A stretch of 33,124 bases of DNA from a virus. Shown in pieces: positions 12,421-18,710 of this stretch (positions are counted from its first letter, which is position 1; the number at the start of each line of letters is the position of its first letter). Location of the stretch: the IMG/VR virus record IMGVR_UViG_3300047476_000715, positions 1 to 33,124 of that record; one strand, 5' to 3'. A program made the translations under genes and the position numbers. The notes under the pieces were generated by a model. The model did no database searches. It saw only the letters and a list, made by a program, of their open reading frames with translations, and was not told the DNA's origin.

Positions 12421-12589
12421 TGGTTAAACATCAATGTTTCAACATGGATATTTTACGCAATATGCTGACTAATTGACTAAAATCAATTTAAACGCCATTT
12501 TAAGACGTTTTTAGCCTGTTTAATATGTTGGTAATGTACTTACATTGTTTTTTATTTTTAGGGGCTTATTTTGGCTTAAATTAGCTTTT

Positions 12590-12757
12590 TTATCTTGCTA
12601 AATGTTCGTACCAACTTTGTTTTAATTGGTTAGTGTACGCCTTGAAATCTCTTTTTGCATCTCTTAAGGTCGTTAAATAGTAGACTTTTTTAATAAACTG
12701 ACTGTTAATAATGTCAGTAATTAGTAAACTACCGTTGGGTTGTTTTTCAATTATCAT
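12590..12757 (-). CDS. Small hypothetical protein (55 aa)
   Basis: The 55-codon frame begins MIIEKQPNGSLLITDIINSQ and continues FIKKVYYLTTLRDAKRDFKA, ending YEHLAR. The layout (strand-turn-strand, then an amphipathic helix with DAKRDFKAY) is typical of a small two-strand plus helix protein that recurs in Bacteroidota phages. Nothing is known of its role. It lies between the terminator of the clamp-like gene and the T-rich repeat region. Confidence 0.7.
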   Translation of the reverse strand: MIIEKQPNGSLLITDIINSQFIKKVYYLTTLRDAKRDFKAYTNQLKQSWYEHLAR

Positions 12758-12774
12758 TTTTGTACTGTTTATGG

Positions 12775-12835
12775 TTAAAAAATTTGAACCCTTGCTAGTA
12801 GCGAACTAGATAACCTCTAAAGGTTCAAGGGTTGG
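12775..12835 (-). terminator. Terminator after the clamp-like gene
   Basis: On the minus strand AACCCTTG (from 12833) pairs with CAAGGGTT (to 12787), with a second possible pairing of GAACC/GGTTC, followed by T6. It lies just past the stop at 12841 and upstream of the small gene at 12590-12757, so that gene may depend on readthrough or its own promoter. Confidence 0.6.
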
Positions 12836-12840
12836 GGGTT

Positions 12841-13395
12841 TTAATCTCTTGTAATATCTACAGGCATAAGAATACCGAAAGAAAGGTTTTCAGCATTTCT
12901 AACCTGTATTGTTTTAAGTCTACCAAAAAAGGTATAAATATACTTGTTTTCACTACCTCCCAATGCTTCACAAAGTGTAGACAACAAAGAGGGATTAAAA
13001 CTAATCGTGTCCAGTGCTTCAGTAGGTTGTTCACTTGAATAAATAACACTTTCACAGTCAGGGAAACGCCCAACATGCTGAAATTCTGGTTCGGTTAATA
13101 CCTTAATTGTTCCCAACTTGTTTCCCTTTATGTCGGTAGCTTCTAAATAATTACCAGCATTTAATAAAAAACTAGATCCATTGTAAAATTTATTTTTTTG
13201 CCACTCTTTGCCATCTATGTAAAAATGGTAGTCATCTTTGTTGAGTTCGCTATCTTTCCCAAACAGTTCACAAAGTGGAACTTTTGCTAATATGTGGCAA
13301 TTAGTAGCGTATGCGAACCCTAGTTTTATTTGAATATACCCTAAATGAGGTCTAATTTTGTTTTTTTGTTCAGTTGCTAAATGTAATTTTTTCAT
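12841..13395 (-). CDS. Sliding clamp-like (beta-clamp-fold) protein, putative
   Basis: In the 184-aa product, ATNCHILAKVPLCELFG (about 29-46) resembles the DnaN strand-turn with a T.H.L..V. pattern, then IDGKEWQKNKFY, FPDCESVI, ISFNPSLLSTLCEALGGSEN and a final segment SFGILMPV (about 172-179), like the MP.R-type end of beta clamps. At 184 aa it is about half of bacterial DnaN. Such proteins recur in Bacteroidota phages; a processivity-clamp or clamp-decoy role is inferred from the pattern. No phage DNA polymerase was found here. Followed by the terminator at 12775-12835. Confidence 0.55.
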   Translation of the reverse strand: MKKLHLATEQKNKIRPHLGYIQIKLGFAYATNCHILAKVPLCELFGKDSELNKDDYHFYIDGKEWQKNKFYNGSSFLLNAGNYLEATDIKGNKLGTIKVLTEPEFQHVGRFPDCESVIYSSEQPTEALDTISFNPSLLSTLCEALGGSENKYIYTFFGRLKTIQVRNAENLSFGILMPVDITRD

Positions 13396-13419
13396 GTTGT
13401 TTGTAGTTTTAGTAGTTTA

Positions 13420-13695
13420 TTAATTGTTTTGATCGTCGATTAAGTGTTGGGCAATTTCGTACCAGTTTACTTCAGATACGAAAGCAAGAGCGTAATCTAG
13501 TACCAAAGTACTTTGCACTGTCACATCCTCCAAAGTTTCCATAACGTATTGTTGACACTCTTTAGATAATTGATAAGGATCGCTTTCGTACTTGTTTGGG
13601 TTAAAATCATCGAACCACTCTAAAGCAATTCGCCATGTAGCGTAATTTGTCCAACCGTTGTAAGTTGTTATTTCTTGTTGTGTTGTTTGTGTCAT
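13420..13695 (-). CDS. Conserved phage protein with NGWTNYATW motif
   Basis: The 91-aa product begins with a polar segment (MTQTTQQEITTY), followed by NGWTNYATWRIALEWFDD, a motif shared by many small phage proteins of unknown function (G(W/Y)TN(Y/W)xTW; DUF7249-like, from memory). The rest is acidic and helical (YQLSKECQQYVMETLEDV, LALDYALAFVSEVNWYEI-like, EIAQHLIDD). Its gene is the first full-length one after the micro-membrane cassette. The role is unknown, and the widespread occurrence suggests an early host-interaction or replication function. Confidence 0.65.
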   Translation of the reverse strand: MTQTTQQEITTYNGWTNYATWRIALEWFDDFNPNKYESDPYQLSKECQQYVMETLEDVTVQSTLVLDYALAFVSEVNWYEIAQHLIDDQNN

Positions 13696-13718
13696 TGTGT
13701 TAAGTTTAAAAGGTTTGT

Positions 13719-13823
13719 TTATTTGTTTGTGATTTCTTGCCAGATTGTTTTTGCTAATGTGTAGATAAGAACCGAACCGATAAGTACTAATGTCGCTTCG
13801 ATTATTGTTATTGATTGTCCCAT
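13719..13823 (-). CDS. Micro-membrane protein 1 (34 aa)
   Basis: A 34-codon frame starts MGQSITIIEATLVLIGSVLI and ends TIWQEITNK, with one membrane span (about 5-24). It is one of four consecutive tiny single-span genes (13719-14160) spaced 1 to 11 bases apart. The C terminus ITNK equals that of the gene at 14056. It is the last gene of the cassette, 23 bases from the next full-length gene. No family was recognised. Confidence 0.6.
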   Translation of the reverse strand: MGQSITIIEATLVLIGSVLIYTLAKTIWQEITNK

Positions 13824-13824
13824 G

Positions 13825-13935
13825 TTATTTGAATTTAGATATTAGATAATTAATTACTAATCTAGCCATGTTTGACAAGATAATAACGAATAAAACTAAT
13901 TGAGCAATGAAAAGGATTGTTGATAATGTTTGCAT
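13825..13935 (-). CDS. Micro-membrane protein 2 (36 aa)
   Basis: The 36-codon frame starts MQTLSTILFIAQLVLFVIIL and continues SNMARLVINYLISKFK. It has a single span (about 5-21) and a basic end. Its pattern M(Q/N)T..TI...AQL..F...L.N..RL is shared with the gene at 14056, so the two are probably paralogs created by duplication. The gap to the gene at 13719 is one base. Confidence 0.6.
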   Translation of the reverse strand: MQTLSTILFIAQLVLFVIILSNMARLVINYLISKFK

Positions 13936-13945
13936 GGTTTAAGGT

Positions 13946-14044
13946 TTAAAAGGTTATAAAGTGAATTGATAATTCAAATAATATAGCAATACTAAATGGA
14001 ATTAATAAAGCTAAAATCGTGTAATCTTTGTTAGTTTGTTTCAT
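13946..14044 (-). CDS. Micro-membrane protein 3 (32 aa)
   Basis: The 32-codon frame starts MKQTNKDYTILALLIPFSIA and ends ILFELSIHFITF. One or two weak spans; no similarity to the neighbouring micro-genes was seen beyond size and hydrophobicity. It lies 10 bases upstream of micro-protein 2 and 11 bases after micro-protein 4. The leader AACAAATAAATCAAAACACA before the ATG is of the usual A/C-rich type. Confidence 0.55.
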   Translation of the reverse strand: MKQTNKDYTILALLIPFSIAILFELSIHFITF

Positions 14045-14055
14045 TGTGTTTTGAT

Positions 14056-14160
14056 TTATTTGTTTGTTATTACTGAGTGAATTAATCTAACAACGTTTAC
14101 TAAAAATGCTGTAAAGATTGTTAATTGTGCTACCATTACGATTGTGTTAAATGTGTTCAT
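14056..14160 (-). CDS. Micro-membrane protein 4 (34 aa)
   Basis: The 34-codon frame starts MNTFNTIVMVAQLTIFTAFL and ends VNVVRLIHSVITNK. It is the first gene of the early operon, with a single span (about 6-24). It shares the pattern MxT..TI...AQL..F...L.N..RL with micro-protein 2, and its end ITNK with micro-protein 1. The leader AAACACAATAAAACGCAACA and a TATCTTTG box 40 bases upstream support expression. Confidence 0.6.
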   Translation of the reverse strand: MNTFNTIVMVAQLTIFTAFLVNVVRLIHSVITNK

Positions 14161-14199
14161 GTTGTTGCGTTTTATTGTGTTTTTGTTTGTTTGATAAAT

Positions 14200-14207
14200 C
14201 AAAGATA
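14200..14207 (-). promoter_or_regulatory. Candidate early promoter (-7 box TATCTTTG)
   Basis: The minus strand reads TATCTTTG, an exact TAnnTTTG match, 40 bases upstream of the first minus gene. A TTTTTG at 14230-14235 on the same strand lies 22 bases upstream and could serve as the -33 element. It is the best candidate for driving the early operon. Confidence 0.55.
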
Positions 14208-14293
14208 ATAACTAAATCAATACAAAGTTCAAAAATATTAAAATATTTTAAAATTATTTTTTAGGTATTTATTAGTGTTGTAAGATTAAATTA

Positions 14294-14421
14294 ATAGTAT
14301 TTAATTATCCAATGTTTAATATCTAATTTAATATTGAATATAATATACTATATTAATATAGTAAATTAATTAGTAATTGAATTACTTTTACTATTATAGT
14401 AGTAGTGTATAATAATACTAT
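14294..14421. promoter_or_regulatory. AT-rich operator-like cluster with TACTAT palindromes
   Basis: TACTAT occurs in both orientations six times within 128 bases: ATAGTA at 14294, 14358 and 14396, TACTAT at 14346, 14389 and 14416. The copies at 14346 and 14358 form the perfect 18-base palindrome TACTATATTAATATAGTA (14346-14363), and those at 14389 and 14396 form TACTAT-T-ATAGTA. The region is almost only A and T. It lies between the early and late promoters and may be an operator for both, or an origin unwinding element. Confidence 0.6.
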
Positions 14422-14481
14422 TAGGTTAGTGGGTTTTACTTTTCGTCTTTGAGTCGATCTGCAATCATTAAATTATTCCCT

Positions 14482-14489
14482 TAACTTTG
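14482..14489 (+). promoter_or_regulatory. Candidate late promoter (-7 box TAACTTTG)
   Basis: TAACTTTG exactly fits TAnnTTTG and lies upstream of the whole packaging and structural operon. No -33 TTG at the right distance was found. It would give a leader of about 230 bases before the first late gene at 14720, containing the inverted repeat at 14527-14604. Confidence 0.45.
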
Positions 14490-14526
14490 ACCACCTAAGC
14501 CACCACAAATGATCCAACTAATGAAC

Positions 14527-14604
14527 AGGGGAGTAAGTCATATAGATTATATTATGTTAAGTAACAATGGAAAAATCAATGTTACAACAGCGAAGTCCTC
14601 CCCT
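14527..14604. repeat. Nested inverted repeats upstream of the terminase genes
   Basis: AGGGGAG (14527-14533) pairs with CTCCCCT (14598-14604), and inside it GTAACA (14561-14566) pairs with TGTTAC (14580-14585). The flanking C-rich stretch holds CCCCCTAC at 14620-14627, again at 15723-15730 after the small terminase gene. The region 14161-14719 has no convincing gene besides these control elements. Position fits a packaging recognition site or a late-leader RNA structure. Confidence 0.5.
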
Positions 14605-14719
14605 ACTCCACCACATAGACCCCCTACCCACTTTTTTAGCGTAGAAGGTATAATGCACCTCTTGTGCCCCCCAATTTTCTGATATAAAACAAAGATTTTA
14701 ACATTTTTAAACATTTGAC

Positions 14720-14845
14720 ATGAATTGCTACGTTACATTAGCTTTTGCACTTAAACAGATTAAGCGAGGTAAAAGAAACCTTAATAGGCGTAATATGGTT
14801 AATGGATTGCGTAGGATATGTCGTACACTTAAAATAGGATACTAA
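14720..14845 (+). CDS. Small basic protein at the head of the late operon
   Basis: A 41-codon frame starts MNCYVTLAFALKQIKRGKRN and continues LNRRNMVNGLRRICRTLKIG. It is strongly basic (at least 12 Arg/Lys). Its stop overlaps the start of the zinc-ribbon gene (TAATG at 14843-14847), which argues for real translation and coupling. A nucleic-acid-binding role is suggested by charge only. Confidence 0.65.
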   Translation: MNCYVTLAFALKQIKRGKRNLNRRNMVNGLRRICRTLKIGY

Positions 14846-15039
14846 TGAAAGACACGTTTGGTAAGAAGGAATACGCTTGTAAATGCGGTACAGTGACTGA
14901 AGGGTATGTATGGTTAAGTCAAATCAAGACTACTCAGTTTGAATGCACTAAATGTGGCAAATGGCTTGGATATGGAGAATTAAGCCAAAAGAAGGTCACT
15001 AGCATTATTTCGATACGCACACCAACCAAAAATAGATAA
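14845..15039 (+). CDS. Small zinc-ribbon protein
   Basis: The 64-aa product has two Cys pairs: YACKCGTVTEGYVWL (CxC) and FECTKCGKWLGYGE (CxxC), a compact four-Cys zinc ribbon, then a basic tail. Such proteins often bind DNA or RNA, or act as transcription or assembly helpers. It lies directly upstream of the small terminase (1-base gap), suggesting a link to packaging or late transcription. No closer family was recognised. Confidence 0.72.
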   Translation: MKDTFGKKEYACKCGTVTEGYVWLSQIKTTQFECTKCGKWLGYGELSQKKVTSIISIRTPTKNR

Positions 15040-15040
15040 G

Positions 15041-15598
15041 ATGAATGCACAGTTTAAAGAGATAGCTAAAGAGGCTTTTATCATAGCCTATAAGGAGAAC
15101 TTTGGGAATATTACGATTAGTTGTGAGGCTTCTGGTATTGGAAGAACTCAGTATAAGACTTGGCTGAAGGATGACCCTGAGTTTGCTAAGAGGTTAGCTG
15201 AAATCGAGCCTGAAGAGATTATGCTTGACTTTGGCGAACAGAAGTTGATGGAGAGGATTGCTAGGGGTGATACCTTAGCGACTATGTTCCTATTGAAGAC
15301 TAGAGGCAAGAGAAGAGGATATATCGAAAAGACTGAGGTTTCTCATGAAGGAGATGTGGTTAAGCAGATTACAGTGAATGTTATTAAACCGAACCAAATT
15401 GGAGATGTCATGAAACAAATAGACGGAGATGAGCATAAGAGCTTACCTGAAGGAGAGATAATCAACTTCGATACGCAGACTGAGCCAGGAATGGTAGTAC
15501 CTGCTTACAAAGCTGGTGAAAGTGACGAAATCCCACTTTATAACCATGATTCTGGTGAATTATTGGACATTAACGAAGAAGGAGAGTATGAAGAATAG
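15041..15598 (+). CDS. terS: Terminase small subunit
   Basis: In the 185-aa product, residues about 5-45 form a helix-turn-helix (NITISCEASGIGRTQYKTWL) and residues about 46-100 a helical region with IMLDFGEQKLMERIARGDTL then FLLKTRGKRRGY, the classical small terminase pattern. The C-terminal 80 residues are acidic and probably disordered. It recognises the packaging site and feeds DNA to the large subunit. It sits upstream of terL and downstream of a repeat-rich region that may hold the packaging site. Confidence 0.85.
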   Translation: MNAQFKEIAKEAFIIAYKENFGNITISCEASGIGRTQYKTWLKDDPEFAKRLAEIEPEEIMLDFGEQKLMERIARGDTLATMFLLKTRGKRRGYIEKTEVSHEGDVVKQITVNVIKPNQIGDVMKQIDGDEHKSLPEGEIINFDTQTEPGMVVPAYKAGESDEIPLYNHDSGELLDINEEGEYEE

Positions 15599-15707
15599 TC
15601 AGAATAGCTTTATTTCGCATTTTAAGGCGATTCTAAGGCTTTTAACCTTATGTGTAGTACTATGTGTTCACTTTGGAATTGAAAGGCTTAAATGGGGCTT
15701 AAAGTAG
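15588..15707 (+). CDS. Tiny membrane protein between the terminase genes
   Basis: A 39-codon frame starts MKNSQNSFISHFKAILRLLT and continues LCVVLCVHFGIERLKWGL, with one clear membrane span (about 16-31). The start is preceded by GGAGAGT and overlaps the terS end by 11 bases. The longer in-frame start at 15516 lies inside terS and was not chosen. Its role is unknown, and the location between terminase genes is unusual for a membrane protein. Confidence 0.45.
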   Translation: MKNSQNSFISHFKAILRLLTLCVVLCVHFGIERLKWGLK

Positions 15708-15793
15708 CAAATTATATAGACACCCCCTACCTTCCTATAAAACCAAAAGTTTTCTAATGGTAAACTTCCATCCAATTTTTTAAAATTTTTTCT

Positions 15794-16930
15794 ATGAACG
15801 TCACCACAAACGTAGTCTTCGAAGTCCTACAAAACTCACAAAAGAGAATATCCATCATGCAAGGTGGAACAAGATCTGGTAAAACATACAATGTAATTAC
15901 ATGGTTTATCGTTAAGCTGCTTCAAGAGAAGGGAAAGACGCTGACAATATGTCGTAGCTCCTTACCATCCATCAAAGGTTCGGTTATGCGTGACTTTGTT
16001 GAGATATTGTCTAAATATGGGCTTTATAGCGAAGAGAAGCATAATAAGACCGATAACATCTACTTTTTGGGGAATAATGTGGTAGAGTTTGTTTCTACCG
16101 ACCAACCTCAGAAGATTAGAGGTCGAAAGCGTAATTACCTGTTTATAAACGAGGCGAATGAGGTAAACTACGAATCTTGGATGCAGTTGTCCCTAAGAAC
16201 GACTGAGAAGATAGTAATTGACTACAACCCTTCCGATTACTACTCCTGGATTTACGACAAGGTAGTTCCAAGAGAAGATGCCGACTTTACGATTACGACT
16301 TACCTAGACAACCCATTTTTAGAGAAAGGCATTATTGAAGAGATTGAGAGGCTTAAAGAGGCTGACCATGAATATTGGCGTGTTTATGGGTTAGGAGAGA
16401 GAGCAATATCCCAAGCGACCATTTATACGCACTGGAAGCGTAGAAGGAACTTCCCTGATGGCGGAGATGTGTTCTATGGACTTGACTTTGGCTTTAACAA
16501 CCAAACAGCACTTGTTAGGGTTAAGAACTTTGATGGAGAGTTATTCGTGGATCAGTTAATCTACGATACAAAGATGTCAACAGCTTTGCTGATTGATAGG
16601 ATGCGTTCTTTAGGGCTTGATAGAAACTCAGAGATATATGCCGACCCTGCTGAACCGAAAACCATATCTGAGATTAATAAGGCAGGATTTAACTTAAAGA
16701 GTGCTGTGAAGGATGTTTATGCAGGAATCAACAAGGTTAAGTCATTTCCACTACACATCAAGTCAGAATCTTTAGATTTGCTTGATGAGATTAAAAACTA
16801 TAAGTGGAAGACGGATGCAGATGGCAATACACTTGATGAACCTGTTAAGTTTCGAGATCACTTAATGGACTCTATGAGGTATGCCATATACACAAAATAT
16901 GCGAAAGTTAAAAGAGGATGGGTTGTATAG
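15794..16930 (+). CDS. terL: Terminase large subunit (PBSX/Terminase_3 type)
   Basis: The 378-aa product has an N-terminal ATPase with Walker A GGTRSGKT (24-31) and Walker B YLFINE (115-120), SLRTTEKIVIDYNPS (motif III region) and a C-terminal RNase H-like nuclease with acidic residues at FYGLDFGFNNQTAL (D231), YADPAE (D284) and FRDHLMDSMRYAI (D355, D359). It packages DNA into the procapsid and cuts it. The length is slightly short for the family (about 400-430). Two short repeats of CCCCCTAC lie upstream. Which end type (cos or pac) it makes is not readable here. Confidence 0.95.
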   Translation: MNVTTNVVFEVLQNSQKRISIMQGGTRSGKTYNVITWFIVKLLQEKGKTLTICRSSLPSIKGSVMRDFVEILSKYGLYSEEKHNKTDNIYFLGNNVVEFVSTDQPQKIRGRKRNYLFINEANEVNYESWMQLSLRTTEKIVIDYNPSDYYSWIYDKVVPREDADFTITTYLDNPFLEKGIIEEIERLKEADHEYWRVYGLGERAISQATIYTHWKRRRNFPDGGDVFYGLDFGFNNQTALVRVKNFDGELFVDQLIYDTKMSTALLIDRMRSLGLDRNSEIYADPAEPKTISEINKAGFNLKSAVKDVYAGINKVKSFPLHIKSESLDLLDEIKNYKWKTDADGNTLDEPVKFRDHLMDSMRYAIYTKYAKVKRGWVV

Positions 16931-16943
16931 CATAAAAATTTGT

Positions 16944-16951
16944 TACTTTTG
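16944..16951 (+). promoter_or_regulatory. Candidate promoter before the portal gene (TACTTTTG)
   Basis: TACTTTTG matches TAnnTTTG and is followed by TAAAAATAAT. TTG at 16923-16925 lies 18 bases upstream. The portal GTG follows 17 bases later. Confidence 0.5.
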
Positions 16952-16968
16952 TAAAAATAATATATAGC

Positions 16969-18705
16969 GTGAATTTAACGGACATACTAAAGGCAGCTAA
17001 CCCTTTTCAGAAGAAGGCAGCTCCAAAGGTGACTTTTAACAATCCTTTTACTGACTTCGGTGGATTGATTGGAGGAAGAACACTTTATCCAGAATTAGAC
17101 CAGGAAAAATTTGTACTTGACTATAAAAACAATAGTGAGGTATATGCTATCATCAAACGTATCTCTAAAACTATTTCTACAGTACCTTTCTATGTTTATC
17201 AAGTAAGGAATAAGAAAGAGTTGACAAGATACAAGTCTATGTTGGCTAACGCTACTTCAACAGCAGATATTGCTAAAGCAGAGTTAGTTCGTGTAAAGGC
17301 AGTTGCAGAGATTGCTCAATCACCACTAAACGACTTATTAGAAAAACCAAACGAATACCAGTCATTCTCTGAGTTTATCGAGAGTGCTGTAGGGTATAAA
17401 CTAATTACTGGAAACACTTACATCTGGGCGAACAGACTAGAATCAGGTAAGGTTGCTGAACTTGTTACACTCCCATCTCAATACGTTGCTATCATCTCTG
17501 ATGGTACTATAAATGGGGTTGAAGGTTATTCTTTTACGCTAGTTGGATGGGATCAATTAGATGCGAAAGACGTAATCCATCTAAAATACTTCAACCCTTA
17601 CTTTGACACTAACGGTAATCAACTATACGGTTTATCACCTTTACAGGCTGCTTACAGAACTGTTCAGCGTTCTAACGATGCGAAAGATACATCTGTAGGT
17701 ATGTTGCAGAATCAAGGACCTAAAGGTATCTTATCTGCTGACGAATCAAATGACTTTGGACCAGAAGCAGCAGGAAAGCTTAAAGAAGATTTCTACAATC
17801 AATACGGAACTAAGACACAAGCAGGTATCGTAAAGAATGCAGGTAGAATATTGATTGCAGGTGCAAAGCTTAACTGGATTAACATGGGATTAAGCCCTGT
17901 GGATTTACAGTTATTAGAATCAGAGAAAATTACACTTAGAGAACTTTGTAATGTTTACGGAGTGAACTCTGCGTTGTTTAACGATCCTGATAACAAGACT
18001 TACAACAACATGAAGGAAGCTAAGAAGGAAATGTTGACTCAAGTAGTCCTTCCTGAATTAGTAGCTCTTCGTGATGCGTTTAATAGATTCTTCTCAACAG
18101 AGATTGGTCAAGGTTACTATATCGATTTCGATTTGACAGTATTCCCAGAATTACAAGAGGACATGAAAGAGCTTAGTGCTATCCTTTCACAATCTTGGTG
18201 GATTACTCCAAACGAGAAGAGAGCAGCTATGCGTTATGACACTATGGAAGGAACTGAAATGGATGAGATATTTATCCCAGCAGGTTACTTGCCTATTGAT
18301 GAGTTAACAATGTTGCAAGACCCTAGAGATGCTCAACAGCAAAGTGACTATAATTTGCCACCTGTAAAAAGTGAAGGTTTTTTTTTGAGTAAGAACGAAC
18401 AAGTAGACGAAGTATTCACAAAGTACAAAGCTACCGTTAACATGAGCTACTCAGAATTAGAAGCTTGGTCAAATACAGAGTGTTCTAAGAAAGCATCACT
18501 TGATAGAAGCCCTATCACTAGAAACCTAAGACTATTGTCTAAGAAGAAAGAAGATTGGACTACTAATGATGCAGAAGATGCAAACAGAACTATAAGCTTT
18601 GTGAGCAGAATGAAAGGAGCAGAGCAAGGTGAACCAGCCGCAAAAGGTTGTCCATCTAAAAGAGATATATCACTTAAAAACTGGGCTTACGACCCTTCAA
18701 AATAA
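16969..18705 (+). CDS. Portal protein (HK97 type) with extra C-terminal domain
   Basis: The 578-aa product starts at GTG; no in-frame ATG is near. The core (about 40-460) is a typical HK97-like portal: RISKTISTVPFYVYQV, LVTLPSQYVAII, VIHLKYFNPYF, YGLSPLQAAYRTVQRSN, LGLSP-type segment NMGLSPVDLQLLESEKITLR, and VNSALFNDPDNKTYNNMKEA. Residues about 480-578 are an added domain: VNMSYSELEAWSNTECSKKA, SPITRNLRLLSKKKEDW and a closing ISLKNWAYDPS. A run of nine T (18378-18386, codons 470-473) sits right before the linker; slippage there ends translation within two codons. The portal forms the dodecameric DNA entrance. The C-terminal domain resembles DUF3140, from memory. Confidence 0.85.
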   Translation: MNLTDILKAANPFQKKAAPKVTFNNPFTDFGGLIGGRTLYPELDQEKFVLDYKNNSEVYAIIKRISKTISTVPFYVYQVRNKKELTRYKSMLANATSTADIAKAELVRVKAVAEIAQSPLNDLLEKPNEYQSFSEFIESAVGYKLITGNTYIWANRLESGKVAELVTLPSQYVAIISDGTINGVEGYSFTLVGWDQLDAKDVIHLKYFNPYFDTNGNQLYGLSPLQAAYRTVQRSNDAKDTSVGMLQNQGPKGILSADESNDFGPEAAGKLKEDFYNQYGTKTQAGIVKNAGRILIAGAKLNWINMGLSPVDLQLLESEKITLRELCNVYGVNSALFNDPDNKTYNNMKEAKKEMLTQVVLPELVALRDAFNRFFSTEIGQGYYIDFDLTVFPELQEDMKELSAILSQSWWITPNEKRAAMRYDTMEGTEMDEIFIPAGYLPIDELTMLQDPRDAQQQSDYNLPPVKSEGFFLSKNEQVDEVFTKYKATVNMSYSELEAWSNTECSKKASLDRSPITRNLRLLSKKKEDWTTNDAEDANRTISFVSRMKGAEQGEPAAKGCPSKRDISLKNWAYDPSK

Positions 18706-18710
18706 TAAAT

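Noticed and set aside
12533-12546. Hairpin AATGTACTTACATT as a terminator
   Set aside because: A 6-bp AT stem with a 2-base loop is too weak, although a T-rich stretch follows; no plus-strand gene ends there.
14305-14313. DnaA box TTATCCAAT
   Set aside because: It differs from TTATCCACA in the last three bases and is single; chance in AT-rich DNA is likely.
14509-14682. 57-codon plus-strand frame upstream of the late operon
   Set aside because: It has an ATG 20 bases after a TAACTTTG box, but it crosses the nested inverted repeats and the C-rich block, giving a poor PTPPHRPPTH segment; no coding evidence beyond openness.
14161-14719. Possible tRNA or other structured RNA gene in the divergent region
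   Set aside because: No cloverleaf with T-loop GTTC and matching acceptor stem was found here or elsewhere in the window.
15516-15707. Longer frame at the end of terS
   Set aside because: The first 24 codons lie inside terS in another frame. The internal ATG at 15588 with GGAGAG upstream is a better start.
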